Below are positions 10,894-20,492 of a DNA stretch of 64,000 nt, piece after piece; position 1 is the first letter of the stretch; every line of letters begins with the position of its first letter. Under the pieces are notes generated by a model. The model made no database searches. It was not told where the DNA came from and worked only from the letters and a program-made list of their open reading frames with translations. Made by a program: the position numbers and the translations under genes. Source of the stretch: Holothuria scabra (Eukaryota; Echinodermata; Holothuroidea; Aspidochirotida; Holothuriidae); NCBI GenBank assembly GCA_037179385.1, contig CM074188.1:26863318-26927317 (forward strand), in the 5' to 3' direction.

Positions 10894-11930
10894 TGGGCAC
10901 TGATTAGTACCAATGTTCTGGACAAAATTTATTCATTTTGAAATGAGTACATTGTAAGATACATGGTAATCATCTAAGATGTATATGGTAATTGCTTCAT
11001 GCTTTTTTCGACTTTTGTCCCCCAGAACCAAGTGACTAAAGTTTTACCCTTGTGGCACCATTACCATCTACCCTCCCATCCCCCAACACACGTTTATTCA
11101 TACAGCTATTCTGTTGGGGAAGTGCAGGAAACCCATGAAGTCCTGGAGAGCTTATCTGATTGCAGTATCTTTGCCTTCATTCATGGTTACTGATTGATTT
11201 GTTTCCTTCAAGTTGGTCAGCACTGTCAGCTGATTGGCTGTTGAAGTTTCTTTTCCAACATGAAATGAAAGAAATGAACAGGACTTATGGTCACATGACC
11301 TGCACTGAGGAATTGCTACATCAAGTTTATCTATCAAAGGGGTTAACCTTGATGATTGACAGAAAGAAAGCTGGCTTTCAAACACTACCGAGATGTTCAC
11401 CTTATGCACACCAAAACTCAAATACACTTCAGGCTTAACCATCCTTTTCGCTCAATTGAAAATCTTGCATTCAATCAAGTACTGTAATCAGTGTGGCCTG
11501 ATGTATGCAGGGTTTCCATGCAGTAGGAAAAGTAAGAAAAAGCCTGGAATTTCATCAGGATTTTTGAAATCCTTGAAATTTTGATGTTTGATCTAGAACA
11601 AGTGCCATATGGTCTTGAAATTTGAAACCTTACACTGTCGGTACTTGAGTTAGATGAAGTTTTATGGCTCGGTTTCAGTGACCCATTGTTTTAAATCAGA
11701 CCCCCCACAGCCTTTTTTCCAGTTTTGGCACATGCACTTTAAGCACTTGAGATCATGTTCACTATGCACCCACAATTGGTAAACTTGTAAAGATGGAGAC
11801 CATTTTGTACAAAATTTATGATTTTCCAGAACTAAATATTCCAGTTTTAGTCTTCCTTAAGTCTGGGTAAAGTTTTGAATTGTGAGAACCCGTGTATTTT
11901 TCAATATTGGTCTGAATTTTAATTTTCCAG
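10894..11930. other. Sequence upstream of the first recognised exon
   Basis: A T-rich tract ending in cccccag at about 11025 could be an acceptor, but the frame that follows has no domain match and no convincing donor. A SINE 3' fragment on the minus strand is likely at about 11655-11735. Otherwise nothing seen. Confidence 0.35.
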
Positions 11931-12124
11931 ATTCTTATGGTTTTGCTGTGAGTTGGACTCCAACCGGTCGAGACAATGTCTCTTTGGTTATCCAAGCATC
12001 AGATGATGACCAAGCTGCAGCTGCCCTGCAGCCAACTATCAAAATATGCGATTGTCAAAACAGCGCAACTTGTTTGTGGAATACTTACACTGAAAACTCA
12101 GATATTGTTAACGACAAATTTGCT
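11931..12124 (+). CDS. Exon: pre-EGF beta-rich segment ending in a CxCxN motif
   Basis: The acceptor is a pyrimidine-rich tract ending in ttttccag and the donor is gct|gtaagt. The exon is 194 bp: two bases finish a split codon, then 64 codons ending in phase 0. The protein starts SYGFAVSWTPTGRDNVSLV, passes an acidic D-D-D stretch and reaches K-I-C-D-C-Q-N-S. It looks like the short Ig/beta-type unit with 'ICxCQNxGTC' that precedes the EGF chain in invertebrate mucin-like/MUC4-like proteins; I recognise the pattern but cannot align it. Its final CDCQN cysteines probably belong to an EGF-like fold completed by the next exon. It is followed at once by a minisatellite in the intron. The split first codon shows that at least one exon lies upstream. 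Confidence 0.75.
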
Positions 12125-13405
12125 GTAAGTTTCTTGCAATGCATTCATAGACTCATGCAGTGCATGAAGGCATTTATTGCATTGATAGTTTTATGCAGTG
12201 CCTTCCTGTAGACTCATGCCATGCATTCATGTAGACTCATGCCTTGCATTCATATACTGTAGACCCATGCTGGGCATTCATGTAGACTTATGCAGTGCAT
12301 TCACCATACTCAAACAGTGCATTCATGGACCTTATCAGTTGGGAAGCTGACCTTGGGGTCACCGAAATATATTATATAAGCTCTGATGACGTCACACAAT
12401 TTTGAATTTTAGCTGCTTATGGAAATGTACACTTGGAAAAAAAAAAGGATGGCTTATTTATTCTGTTTACATCCAATTACAATCAATACAACTATGACAC
12501 TTACCAGACTAACTTCCCATGTTATCGTAAAACCAATTTTAGGACTAATTGTCGGCCAAAAGGCCCAAGTATCATCCGGCGATTTTAGGTCCTTCCCGGA
12601 CCTTCCCGAACGTTCGGCGAAGGGTCACCAATTTGTCCCGAAATCATCCTGAAGCTGTCCAACAATTACCGAATACACACATTAAGACAGGAAATATACT
12701 TTCTCACATACAGTAGGTCCGTTGATAAATTATTCCAGTATTCCTGAGGACGGTTAATCCCCTTTGTTTATGCTATGATTCTGTTTGCAGTGCATGTGTA
12801 GTCCGTCAGCCATCTTGAAACGCAATGCGTGATGGTAGCCAGCTGGCATGGAGCACTGCAATATAAGATCCAACACAATGCCATGCTTTGTGTGGGCAAA
12901 TACGTAAGTGATGCGAAAGTATGTACATATAATGAATAGATGAAGCAGAACAAAGACCAGAGTTCTTTATAGCATTTTTAGTGAAGATAAAAGGCTAACA
13001 AGAAAGGTACCACTTTATTTTGGAAATATTATATGTTCTCTCTCTTTCAAATGACATTTCAGCATATTCTCACCTTGAAGATGGAAAATGTGCAGTTTGA
13101 AAACTTCGCAAGTGAGCTCTCACTCCTTTGGTTTTCTCGAAAAGCTTATGACGAAGACTCTAGCTAAAGTTCACTCCCTGAAAAGTGCCGTCTGCTAAAA
13201 CGAGTTTCTTTTCAATATTTAACTTGAATGAATAAGAATTATTGACATTTTTAACGGGTGTCCGTTTTCGTTCTGCGTAAGCAAGCTCCAGCATGGTCTC
13301 CCAAAATGCATTTCACCGCGAGTGCTAAGGGCGTAAATTGCGCAATAATGGTCACAAATGTGAGGTCTGCTTCCCAACTGTTATGTTTACATCATCCTCT
13401 TCCAG
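12125..13405 (+). other. Intron 1
   Basis: 1,281 bp, phase 0, gtaagt...tccag. It holds the minisatellite at 12139-12330; the rest shows nothing recognisable. Confidence 0.75.
12139..12330. repeat. Minisatellite, roughly 27-30 bp unit
   Basis: Repeated and decayed units of the form TGCATTCATGTAGACTCATG, starting 15 bp after the splice donor. Unit length varies. Confidence 0.8.
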
Positions 13406-13586
13406 ATTGTTGTATGCGACTGCTTATCAGGATGGACAGGTGACTTTTGTGAAGAGGACCTAGATGCCTGTGCTGACAATCCATGTTTTCCAGGAGTACT
13501 CTGTATTGATGAGCAACCTCCAAGTGAGAATGCAGTGTGTGGTGCATGTCCAGAAAATCTTCAAGGAGATGGTTTCCAGTGTTATG
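13406..13586 (+). CDS. Exon: EGF-like end plus cysteine-rich module
   Basis: The acceptor is cctcttccag and the donor tatg|gtaaac. The exon has 181 bp, entering in phase 0 and leaving in phase 1. It begins IVVCDCLSGWTGDFCEEDLD, which closes the previous exon's EGF (CxC..GWxGxxC). Then comes a second cysteine-rich unit, D-x-D-A-C-A-D-N-P-C-F-P-G-V-x-C, followed by C-G-A-C-P and G-D-G-F-Q-C. The C-x-x-C-P...GDGxxC pattern just before the first D-x-D-E-C module is characteristic of the MUC4-like/mucin-like family. The DIRS element begins 358 bp downstream in the following intron. Confidence 0.85.
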
Positions 13587-13614
13587 GTAAACTCATTGAA
13601 CAAATGCTATAAAT

Positions 13615-13850
13615 TTAGAGGCAGTCATTCATCACCCCAAACTAAAATTTTTACGTGGAGTCTACTAAATTTCTCAATTGGCACTCACAGCTGTTTGATT
13701 GCCGACTAATTAAAAAAAAATGTTGAGTATACGTATACAAATTAATTAATTAGGGCTTTGTATGCTCACCAGTGTATGATCTGAAGCAATAGCTATGATC
13801 AAGTCTGGATAAGGATGAATTTTGAACACCTAGGAAGGTGCTAAGAGTGA
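13615..13850. repeat. Dispersed repeat, same family as 58095-58264
   Basis: It begins ggcagtcattcatcacccca and later has gtatgctcaccagtgtatga, gaagcaata and ggataaggatgaattttgaa. The same blocks in the same order occur near 58100-58260 and partly at 4640 and 44710. Element ends are not resolved. Confidence 0.45.
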
Positions 13851-13961
13851 ATGGTTCGGGAGACTTGGAACTGTCTTGGGTGGTGACTAGCTGTCAAAAG
13901 TGAAGGTAAATGGCGTAGTATTCAAACTTTGTTTGTAATCACCAGTCTATTTCGCTCCTCC

Positions 13962-14081
13962 CTACCTCCTGTTGACCTATGTATATCGTTATTGCCTGCA
14001 ATAACCGTCTGGCAAAAACCTATTAACACCGTGGTAACCCCTACCTAATGAGGGCGCGCTATACCCTAGCTACTTCCTTCT
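13962..14081 (+). repeat. DIRS left inverted terminal repeat
   Basis: 120 bp from ctacctcctgttgacctatg to ctagctacttccttct. It is the reverse complement of 20373-20492 with about three mismatches. Confidence 0.95.
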
Positions 14082-14819
14082 TCGTTTTTGCCTTATCGTG
14101 TTTACACGTGTGGGAAAATCGTCTGGTAAAATTCCACTATTTTTTACGTACAATCTTCATGATTCTGACCAATCCTTTTTGTCTACGCCGTGGACTGCTC
14201 CTTGACGCCTTCTACCGAAACCATGAGTATCCTTTTTCTTTCAGGCCTTTTTTTCGGGGTTTTTTGCTCTTAGCTTAAGTATCGAGGATTTTCGCCTTGC
14301 GGGATCCTCTCATCTATGTAGCTTTGTACAGGGAGCGGTCTCGCGCCGCCATTTTGTTCCCGGTGCGGGCTCCGGGAATTGCGGTCCGTGGTGGACCTTC
14401 CCCCCTCCCCCTCTTCTCCTCCCGTCCGTGTAGGTTGTGGTACGGGTTTCGGGGGTTTTTGTCAGCAGGCTGGCTTCCCTTATATCTTTTTTTTAGGTCC
14501 TTAGCCGGTTCCCGCCCTCTCGTCTCCTTACATGCATGTTTTGGGAATCGTTGTTTATCGATCTCTATCCATTTTGCTTGTTTACGTTACCTTACAGGAT
14601 TTACAGTTTGTATGCATGTGGTAGGATTTTTTATGTGTTCTCTTTCTTGTTTAATATAAGGTTTCTTGCTGCATTTAATGTGTTTTTGGTTGTTGTGTAA
14701 GCATAGGCCTTGTCGTTTTGCATCGTCTTTTGACGTCATAGCTTAGGCCTCGCTAAACTCACCTCACTCTCATTGCATGCTTTCATCTTATCAGTAATCC
14801 TTATCGATTAAAGCTGTTA
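14082..14819 (+). promoter_or_regulatory. DIRS leader region
   Basis: Untranslated stretch between the left terminal repeat and the first Gag-like frame. It contains pyrimidine-rich runs and several short upstream ATGs, with no conserved protein. By position it should hold the promoter and leader; no specific box is claimed. Confidence 0.4.
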
Positions 14820-15449
14820 TTGTTGCATTGTGCTGGCCTCCCTGGCCGGCGAGTAAGTCTCTTTTGTTTGAATGTTTTCCCCGGAAGGGGTTTTGTTTTC
14901 CTTATCGCTTTGTGCACAGCGTCTAATTCCTCCAAATGCAGGAAATGCAAGAAATTCCGGCCGTTCCTGGACTGGGACTTCCACGATCTTTGTCCAGCCT
15001 GCAGACCATGCTCCCGGGTTTCCACCTGCCAGGTGTGCCGCAACTGGTCTTTCCGAGATTGGAATTCCCTGGAACAATGGGTTGAGGAAAACGAGTTGGC
15101 AAGACAAAGGAAAGCCGCTCGTAAGAGGGAAGCCGAGGCTTCCAAGGCAAAGGAAGGCAGTCATCCGACTCCAAGGAAGGATATTCCTCAATCCAAGGAT
15201 AAGTCCTCAAAGGGGCCTGCTGCGGCAGCTTCCCCGAGGACTAGTGAGGTCGGTCCAAGCACTGCGCGGTCAGGCTTGCCGAGTCTCCAAAGGAAAACCA
15301 AGGAAACCAACACCCCGGCATCTCAGCCTCAGGCGAACCAGGCCAACCGGGAAAGCCAAGGAAAAACCGGGGTCCAAGGACAACCCCGAGGCACTAATGT
15401 TCCTCTCAGGAATGCTCGCCTACCGATCCGGGAAATTCCTCGGCTCTAG
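14820..15449 (+). CDS. DIRS Gag-like N-terminal frame with cysteine cluster
   Basis: An open frame of about 209 codons that contains no internal Met. Its conserved part is a zinc-finger-like cluster K-C-R-K-C-K-K...H-D-L-C-P-A-C-R-P-C...C-Q-V-C-R-N-W, followed by a W-x-x-E-N-E-L-A-R-Q-R-K basic helix and a Pro/Ser/Lys/Arg-rich tail. It ends at a stop at 15447, while the next Gag frame (+2 relative) is open from 15398, so the frames overlap by about 50 bp. With no ATG it needs a spliced upstream exon, non-AUG initiation or an ancestral frameshift. A gtaagt at 14851 and a gtgcacag at about 14914-14921 could bound a small intron. Role inferred: nucleic-acid-binding part of Gag. Confidence 0.55.
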   Translation: MLHCAGLPGRRVSLFCLNVFPGRGFVFLIALCTASNSSKCRKCKKFRPFLDWDFHDLCPACRPCSRVSTCQVCRNWSFRDWNSLEQWVEENELARQRKAARKREAEASKAKEGSHPTPRKDIPQSKDKSSKGPAAAASPRTSEVGPSTARSGLPSLQRKTKETNTPASQPQANQANRESQGKTGVQGQPRGTNVPLRNARLPIREIPRL

Positions 15450-17092
15450 TCACCCATGGCCTCGGCCCCGCCGTGCCTTCTTCCAGCAACCCTGGTGGTA
15501 GCCAGTCAATCCAGGGCGGCCAGGAGTTTCAGGCCTCTTCTGATTCACTTCCCGAGTACCATCCATCCCAGGGTTCCCCCGCTACCGGTGCCATGGACCT
15601 GTCCTTTTCCTCGGGTCTACACTCTGTTGCAACCAGGGATTTTCAGGGCTTTCCGAGCAGAGGCCGCCAGAGACACAGGTCTAAGTCAAAGAAGAAGAGG
15701 AGACGCCATTCTTCGTCCTCATCCTCTTCCTCAAGGGAACGCCGGCACCGTAGAAGACGCCGTGATCCGGAGGCCTCCTTCCCAACCGAGGCCCTTTCCC
15801 AACTGGTATCGCTGCTCACTCAGTCCGTGAACCGCATTTCAGCCGTTTCCCAACCAGCCCAGGCTCCGGCTCCTTCTCAACCATCTCCGGTTCCACCTGC
15901 CAGCCAAGGAGCTCCGACGCCAGCCCCCACCCAGCTCCAGGTTGCGGACCAGGCCCAGCTACAAGCAACTACCCAAGATCCCCAGTCGGACTTTCTGCAC
16001 TCCCCAGACGACCAGGGGCAGTTGATTGAGCACTTCGACAAAGTTCTGGATAGCTCCGAGGACGACGCCCCCCTGACTGGAACGTCTTTTTCCAGGGAAG
16101 CTTTCGAGAAGGCCGTAGAAGTCCTTAGGAGACAGTTGGGTTTCGACGATCCCTCGCCTCAAGAATCCTCTTCTGCCAGAAAGTCGAGACTTTCCTTGAA
16201 CAAGTCGCCGGCACCGGAGAGACCTGCTATGCCTGTGGATGCGGAGTGCTTTGACCGCTTTGACGCTCAAGCTAATGCCAAGGTCTGGCATGCTTTTCCC
16301 AAGAAGCAGACCTCAGAGTTCCATATCAGCGACGAGGACTGGAAGTCCTTTTTTGCTTCCCCGTCGATTCCGGATTCCTGCCTCGACAAGCTGAAGACTG
16401 CTGGTGCAGTGGACCGTAATGGGTCGTTCCGCTCCTCTTCTACTAAGAAAGCCTTTTCGTCCCTCCAGGGCATCGACCTGGCAGCCCGGACCGGCATGAA
16501 GTTTACTTCTTCGCTCTTGCTTATTGCAGAAGTTCTCTTGAAGTCTTTCAGACAGTCAGGCACGGAAGAAGTCTCCAGGAAAGACACCGGCGCTTTGGTC
16601 AACATCCTGGGCCCAGTGGCCAGACTTGCTTACGACCAGTTTTCTAGGGTGGCGGTGAGAGCCACCAAGGAGAGAAGGGAACTTGTCCTAGACAATATTC
16701 AGTGGCCGTCTGCGGACATCAAGCGCCGATTCATGGAACTACCCCTCTCAGGCCCGGACCTCTTCGAAGGGAAGTTCAATGAGCAGCTCCTCACCGAGAT
16801 CAAGCGGCGAAAGGACATCAATAAGGCAGAATTTACCTTCTCCAAGCCTTCCACTTCAAGGTCCAGAAGATCCCCTGGCAGAGCTTCATCCCGTCAAGCT
16901 CCTAGATCTTCAAGCTTCCCTGACCGACGCCCCTTCTCGGCTGCTCGCCAGCAACGTGGGAAGCCTCGTTCCCAGCCCTCCAGAAGGAACTTCTCTGGTC
17001 CGTCAACTTCGTCTCTACCTAGCCGTCGCCAGTCGAGGGGAACCTTCCATACTGGTTCCCGGGGATCAGGACGGTTCCAAGCTAAGCCCTAG
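15398..17092 (+). CDS. DIRS Gag-like protein with Arg/Ser-rich domain
   Basis: The frame is open from 15398. The first ATG in good context (ggtgccATGG) is at 15593, giving about 499 residues. Near its start is a strong RS-like block, RSKSKKKRRRHSSSSSSSSR followed by E-R-R-H-R-R-R-R-R-D. A Pro/Gln-rich stretch and an acidic linker follow, then a folded region (F-D-R-F-D-A-Q-A-N-A-K-V-W-H-A-F-P to L-T-E-I-K-R-R-K-D-I-N-K-A-E-F) typical of DIRS ORF1, and a second Ser/Arg-rich basic tail. The role is inferred to be nucleoprotein assembly and RNA binding. The 3' end overlaps the RT frame by about 310 bp. Confidence 0.8.
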   Translation, partial: CSSQECSPTDPGNSSALVTHGLGPAVPSSSNPGGSQSIQGGQEFQASSDSLPEYHPSQGSPATGAMDLSFSSGLHSVATRDFQGFPSRGRQRHRSKSKKKRRRHSSSSSSSSRERRHRRRRRDPEASFPTEALSQLVSLLTQSVNRISAVSQPAQAPAPSQPSPVPPASQGAPTPAPTQLQVADQAQLQATTQDPQSDFLHSPDDQGQLIEHFDKVLDSSEDDAPLTGTSFSREAFEKAVEVLRRQLGFDDPSPQESSSARKSRLSLNKSPAPERPAMPVDAECFDRFDAQANAKVWHAFPKKQTSEFHISDEDWKSFFASPSIPDSCLDKLKTAGAVDRNGSFRSSSTKKAFSSLQGIDLAARTGMKFTSSLLLIAEVLLKSFRQSGTEEVSRKDTGALVNILGPVARLAYDQFSRVAVRATKERRELVLDNIQWPSADIKRRFMELPLSGPDLFEGKFNEQLLTEIKRRKDINKAEFTFSKPSTSRSRRSPGRASSRQAPRSSSFPDRRPFSAARQQRGKPRSQPSRRNFSGPSTSSLPSRRQSRGTFHTGSRGSGRFQAKP

Positions 17093-19154
17093 GGATGCCC
17101 ACCCTACCGCTCGTCCCTTGGCGGTAGGGGGGAGACTAATGAGATATGCTCACATGTGGGAGACTCTCTCACCGGACCCTTGGGTTCGGCGAGTAGTGAA
17201 CGAAGGATACAAACTAGAATTTTCCAGCCCCCCTCCTCAAGGGGGATGCTTCCGAACAACACCTGTCCTGAAATCCCGAGATCAACGACTTGCTCTAGAA
17301 AAGGAAATCTCGGGTCTTCTGGAGAAGGAAGCAATTTATGCCGCCACAGACCCCGCACGGAGCCTTTACCGGTCCTGCTTTTTCCTGACGCCAAAGAAGC
17401 CAGACACGTGGCGCCCTATCATCAATCTCAAGCCTCTGAACAAAGCCTACATTCGTCCCAGAAGGTTCAGGATGGAGACTCTTGCCGTCATTCTCCCGTC
17501 ACTCCTACAGGGATCTTGTGCAACATCCCTGGACCTCAAAGACGCTTACCTGCATGTCCCGATCCACCCAACCCACCACAAGTTCCTGGCATTTCGTTAC
17601 AAGGGTGTTGACTACTGTTTTCGGGCCCTGCCTTTCGGCCTCTCAACCGCTCCCAGAGTTTTCACAAGGGTAACAAGGACCGTCCTGGCTTTCCTCCGAA
17701 GAAGGGGCATCCTAATGTTTGCTTATCTAGACGACTGGCTCCTCGTCGCCCGATTGGCCCAAGAAGCTCAGGAGATCACGTCCTTCACCATGAACACCCT
17801 CGAGGGACTCGGCTGGGTGATCAACATAGAGAAATCCTCCTTGGTTCCGAGCCAGGTAGTCACCTACCTGGGAGCAGTGATAGACTTCCGATCCGGTCTA
17901 GCAACTCCGTCGCCAGAACGAGTACTTTCCCTTCTGGAGATGGCCAGTCATCTCAGCTCACTCGACAAAGCTCCAGCCAGACTCTGGCTTCGTCTGCTGG
18001 GCCTCATGGCCAGCACGGTCAACGTCATACCGTATTGCCGCCTCTTCATGAGACCAATCCAGATTCACCTGCTCAAACACTTCTCTCCATCGACCAGCTC
18101 TCTGGCCAAGAAGGTTCTGGTTTCGACGGACGTCCGGCAGCACCTCTCCTGGTGGACGCTTCAACGCAATATCACTTCAGGGAGACCATTCAGGGAGTCC
18201 AGGCCCAAGGCAACGATCCTGACGGACGCCTCCCTGTCGGGATGGGGAGCAGTTTGGGAATCACACACCCTGTCAGATCTCTGGAGTCCGGAAGAGTCTC
18301 AGTCTCACATCAACCTCCTGGAGCTGAAGGCTGTTCTACTGGCCCTTTCTCAGTGGGGCCCCTCTCTCAGGTCTCACCAGGTTACGGTTCTCTGCGACAA
18401 CTCAACATCAGTCTGTTATATCAACCGCCAAGGAGGGACGAAGTCACCCACTCTCTGCCAGCTGACATGGGATCTCCTCCACCTTTGCCGCCAGTTCAAC
18501 ATCCTCCTCAGAGCCTCTCACCTAGCCGGAGAGAACAACGTGATGGCGGACGCCCTGTCCAGGGGAACCCTTCAGGAGTCGGAGTGGTCCCTGTCTCAAG
18601 CATGGGCCAACCACGTCTTCCAGATCTTCGACAGACCGGTGGTAGACCTCTTTTCCTCCCAGGCCAACGCCAAACTTGAAACCTTTTGTTCGAGGTACTT
18701 TCACCCAGAAGCTTGGAGGACCGACGCTCTGGCCTTTCCGTGGGACAACCTTTACGGGTATGCCTTCCCCCCGTGGTGCCTGATACAACGAGTCCTCCTC
18801 AAACTCCGGGACTCCAACGCAATAATCTTGCTAGTAGCCCCCTGCTGGCCCAACCAGCCGTGGTTTCCGCTTCTTCTGGAGATGTTGATAGACCAACCCT
18901 TCAGGTTCCCGCTCAGGAGCAGCCTCCTAACCCAGGCCGGAGGAAAAATCTGGCACCAGCGCCTCCAGCACCTCAAGCTGACAGCCTGGAAACTCTCATC
19001 GGACGTTTCACTAGTAAGGGCCTTTCACAGGAGGCTGCGGTCATCGCAGCAGGTTCCCGACGATCCTCAACCCTTTCCACTTACGACTCGAGACTTGTCG
19101 GGTTCAGGGAATGGATGTCGCACCGAGATTTCGATCCCCTGGAAGCTCCTGTAG
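16779..19154 (+). CDS. DIRS reverse transcriptase / RNase H with methyltransferase-like C-terminus
   Basis: 791 codons from the ATG at 16779, which lies inside Gag in another frame; RT homology begins about 150 residues in. RT motifs: W-R-P-I-I-N-L-K-P-L-N, S-L-D-L-K-D-A-Y-L-H-V-P, A-L-P-F-G-L-S-T-A-P and the catalytic F-A-Y-L-D-D-W-L-L at about residue 315, the DIRS version. RNase H: T-D-A-S (about 480), L-L-E-L-K-A-V, L-C-D-N-S-T and A-D-A-L-S-R (about 590), so the acidic tetrad is intact. After it comes V-V-D-L-F-S-S-Q-A-N-A-K...D-A-L-A-F-P-W...Y-A-F-P-P...P-C-W-P-N-Q-P-W-F-P, the domain called Dam-like methyltransferase in DIRS elements. No stop or frameshift. It overlaps the recombinase frame by about 470 bp. 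Confidence 0.93.
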   Translation: MSSSSPRSSGERTSIRQNLPSPSLPLQGPEDPLAELHPVKLLDLQASLTDAPSRLLASNVGSLVPSPPEGTSLVRQLRLYLAVASRGEPSILVPGDQDGSKLSPRDAHPTARPLAVGGRLMRYAHMWETLSPDPWVRRVVNEGYKLEFSSPPPQGGCFRTTPVLKSRDQRLALEKEISGLLEKEAIYAATDPARSLYRSCFFLTPKKPDTWRPIINLKPLNKAYIRPRRFRMETLAVILPSLLQGSCATSLDLKDAYLHVPIHPTHHKFLAFRYKGVDYCFRALPFGLSTAPRVFTRVTRTVLAFLRRRGILMFAYLDDWLLVARLAQEAQEITSFTMNTLEGLGWVINIEKSSLVPSQVVTYLGAVIDFRSGLATPSPERVLSLLEMASHLSSLDKAPARLWLRLLGLMASTVNVIPYCRLFMRPIQIHLLKHFSPSTSSLAKKVLVSTDVRQHLSWWTLQRNITSGRPFRESRPKATILTDASLSGWGAVWESHTLSDLWSPEESQSHINLLELKAVLLALSQWGPSLRSHQVTVLCDNSTSVCYINRQGGTKSPTLCQLTWDLLHLCRQFNILLRASHLAGENNVMADALSRGTLQESEWSLSQAWANHVFQIFDRPVVDLFSSQANAKLETFCSRYFHPEAWRTDALAFPWDNLYGYAFPPWCLIQRVLLKLRDSNAIILLVAPCWPNQPWFPLLLEMLIDQPFRFPLRSSLLTQAGGKIWHQRLQHLKLTAWKLSSDVSLVRAFHRRLRSSQQVPDDPQPFPLTTRDLSGSGNGCRTEISIPWKLL

Positions 19155-20038
19155 AGGCAGTTGCAGATTTTCTCCTCATGCTGTTCAAGGAAGGGAAACA
19201 AGTGAGCACTATCAGGAACTACCGTTCAGCGATCGCTTCCGTGCATAAGGGGTTCCAGGACGGCTCAACTGTTGGTTCCAATGAGGCCCTTTCTCACCTC
19301 TTAACGGGCATGTTCAACCAGAGGCCACCTAGGAAATGCCTGGTTCCTTCATGGTCGATAAACGACTTCCTGTCGGCACTATCTAAGCCGCCTTATGAGC
19401 CTCTCCACAACACAACATTGGAACTACTGACCTACAAGGCCCTCTTTCTCATCGCCGCAGCGTCGGCCAAAAGACGCAGCGAACTTCATGCCCTGACCAC
19501 TCAAGAAGGGTTTATACGCTTCAGCCAAGACGGCGTCTTCCTCCTACCGGATGCATCCTTCCTGACTAAGAATGAGACGGTTTCCTTCTCCCCAGCGGAG
19601 ATCTACCTTCCAAACATCACCTCGTCCTCCTCCGTGGCCGAGGATAGGAAAGTCTGCCCAGTTAGGGCCCTGAAATGGTATTTAGAGAGGACAAAGCCAA
19701 TTAGGAAGTCGAAGAGCCTGTTTCTGATTCCCAGATCTCCTTACAACCCAGCTTCAAAAGACACCTTGTCAAGATGTTTAGTCAACCTGGTCCTGCCTCA
19801 CTCCTCCTCGGAGGACAACATGCATGCCCACCAACTTCGGGCCCACGCCTCATCGAGAGCTTGGTTTAGAGGGGTTCCATTGGTCGACATCCTCCGGGCA
19901 GCAGCTTGGAAAACACCGTCTACCTTCGTCGCCTGCTACCTTACCAACGTGGTCTCTCAAGAAGGGGGCTTCGCTAGAGCTGTCCTAGGGGTTCCAGACC
20001 GTCGTCGTCCGGACCTCCCGCCTGCCGCTCGGTGCTAA
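18686..20038 (+). CDS. DIRS tyrosine recombinase
   Basis: 450 codons; the first 100 or so overlap the RT/methyltransferase frame, and the true start is uncertain. The core-binding part has S-T-Y-D-S-R-L-V-G-F-R-E-W and T-I-R-N-Y-R-S-A-I-A-S-V-H. The catalytic part has the first Arg in S-A-K-R-R-S-E-L-H-A-L (about residue 262), H-Q-L-R-A-H-A-S-S-R-A-W (about 384, H-x-x-R box), A-A-A-W-K-T-P-S-T-F (Trp at the second His position, usual in this family) and the nucleophile Tyr in V-A-C-Y-L (about 418). It would integrate circular cDNA by site-specific recombination. The frame is intact and ends just before the internal complementary region. Confidence 0.93.
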   Translation: MFEVLSPRSLEDRRSGLSVGQPLRVCLPPVVPDTTSPPQTPGLQRNNLASSPLLAQPAVVSASSGDVDRPTLQVPAQEQPPNPGRRKNLAPAPPAPQADSLETLIGRFTSKGLSQEAAVIAAGSRRSSTLSTYDSRLVGFREWMSHRDFDPLEAPVEAVADFLLMLFKEGKQVSTIRNYRSAIASVHKGFQDGSTVGSNEALSHLLTGMFNQRPPRKCLVPSWSINDFLSALSKPPYEPLHNTTLELLTYKALFLIAAASAKRRSELHALTTQEGFIRFSQDGVFLLPDASFLTKNETVSFSPAEIYLPNITSSSSVAEDRKVCPVRALKWYLERTKPIRKSKSLFLIPRSPYNPASKDTLSRCLVNLVLPHSSSEDNMHAHQLRAHASSRAWFRGVPLVDILRAAAWKTPSTFVACYLTNVVSQEGGFARAVLGVPDRRRPDLPPAARC

Positions 20039-20046
20039 TCTGGATA

Positions 20047-20137
20047 CATAGGTCAATAGGAGGTAGGGAGGAGCAAAATAGACTCCCCAAAACTCCCTGG
20101 TTTGGGAGTCTATGAGCTCCGATACCTACCTCCTATT
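20047..20137 (+). repeat. DIRS internal complementary region
   Basis: 20047-20084 is the reverse complement of the element's left end (13944-13981, two mismatches). It continues directly into 20084-20137, the reverse complement of the right end (20481-20534, one mismatch). It thus encodes the joined ends of a circular form, as required by the DIRS replication model. Confidence 0.95.
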
Positions 20138-20372
20138 CACCTCGCGCCTCCCGACCCCTAGGACTCCGACGGGTCTCTCCTGCGGCCATCTCCAGCACCA
20201 ATGACGTCGGTCCAAGACTTTGCCGGCCCCTGGTCGGCCGCCGAAGGTGAGACTGGGCCTTTCGGTCCTTTTTCTTTTTGTGTAGTTTAAGCTCTTTTAG
20301 GGGGTAATTCTTTTTTGTGTGTGTGTTTGTCTTTTTCCCGTGGGGCTAGTTCCCACGGGTCAGCCAAAACAT

Positions 20373-20492
20373 AGAAGGAAGTAGCTAGGGTATAGCGTGC
20401 CCTCATTAGGTAGGGGTTACCACGGTGTTATTAGGTTTTTGCCAGACGGTTATTGCAGGCAATAACGATATACATAGGTCAATAGGAGGTAG
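20373..20492 (+). repeat. DIRS right inverted terminal repeat
   Basis: 120 bp from agaaggaagtagctagggta to caataggaggtag, the inverted partner of 13962-14081. Confidence 0.95.

Noticed and set aside
10999..11193. Possible coding exon after a pyrimidine tract and cccccag
   Set aside because: No domain pattern, no good donor in a matching phase, and the frame cannot be tied to the next exon; left as a possibility only.
14297..15210. Several overlapping frames on both strands at the DIRS 5' region
   Set aside because: They lie opposite or out of frame with the Gag cysteine cluster and lack conserved motifs; GC-rich DNA yields long chance frames.
18035..18679. 214-codon frame inside the DIRS RT region
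   Set aside because: It is an alternative frame of the RNase H segment, without motifs of its own.
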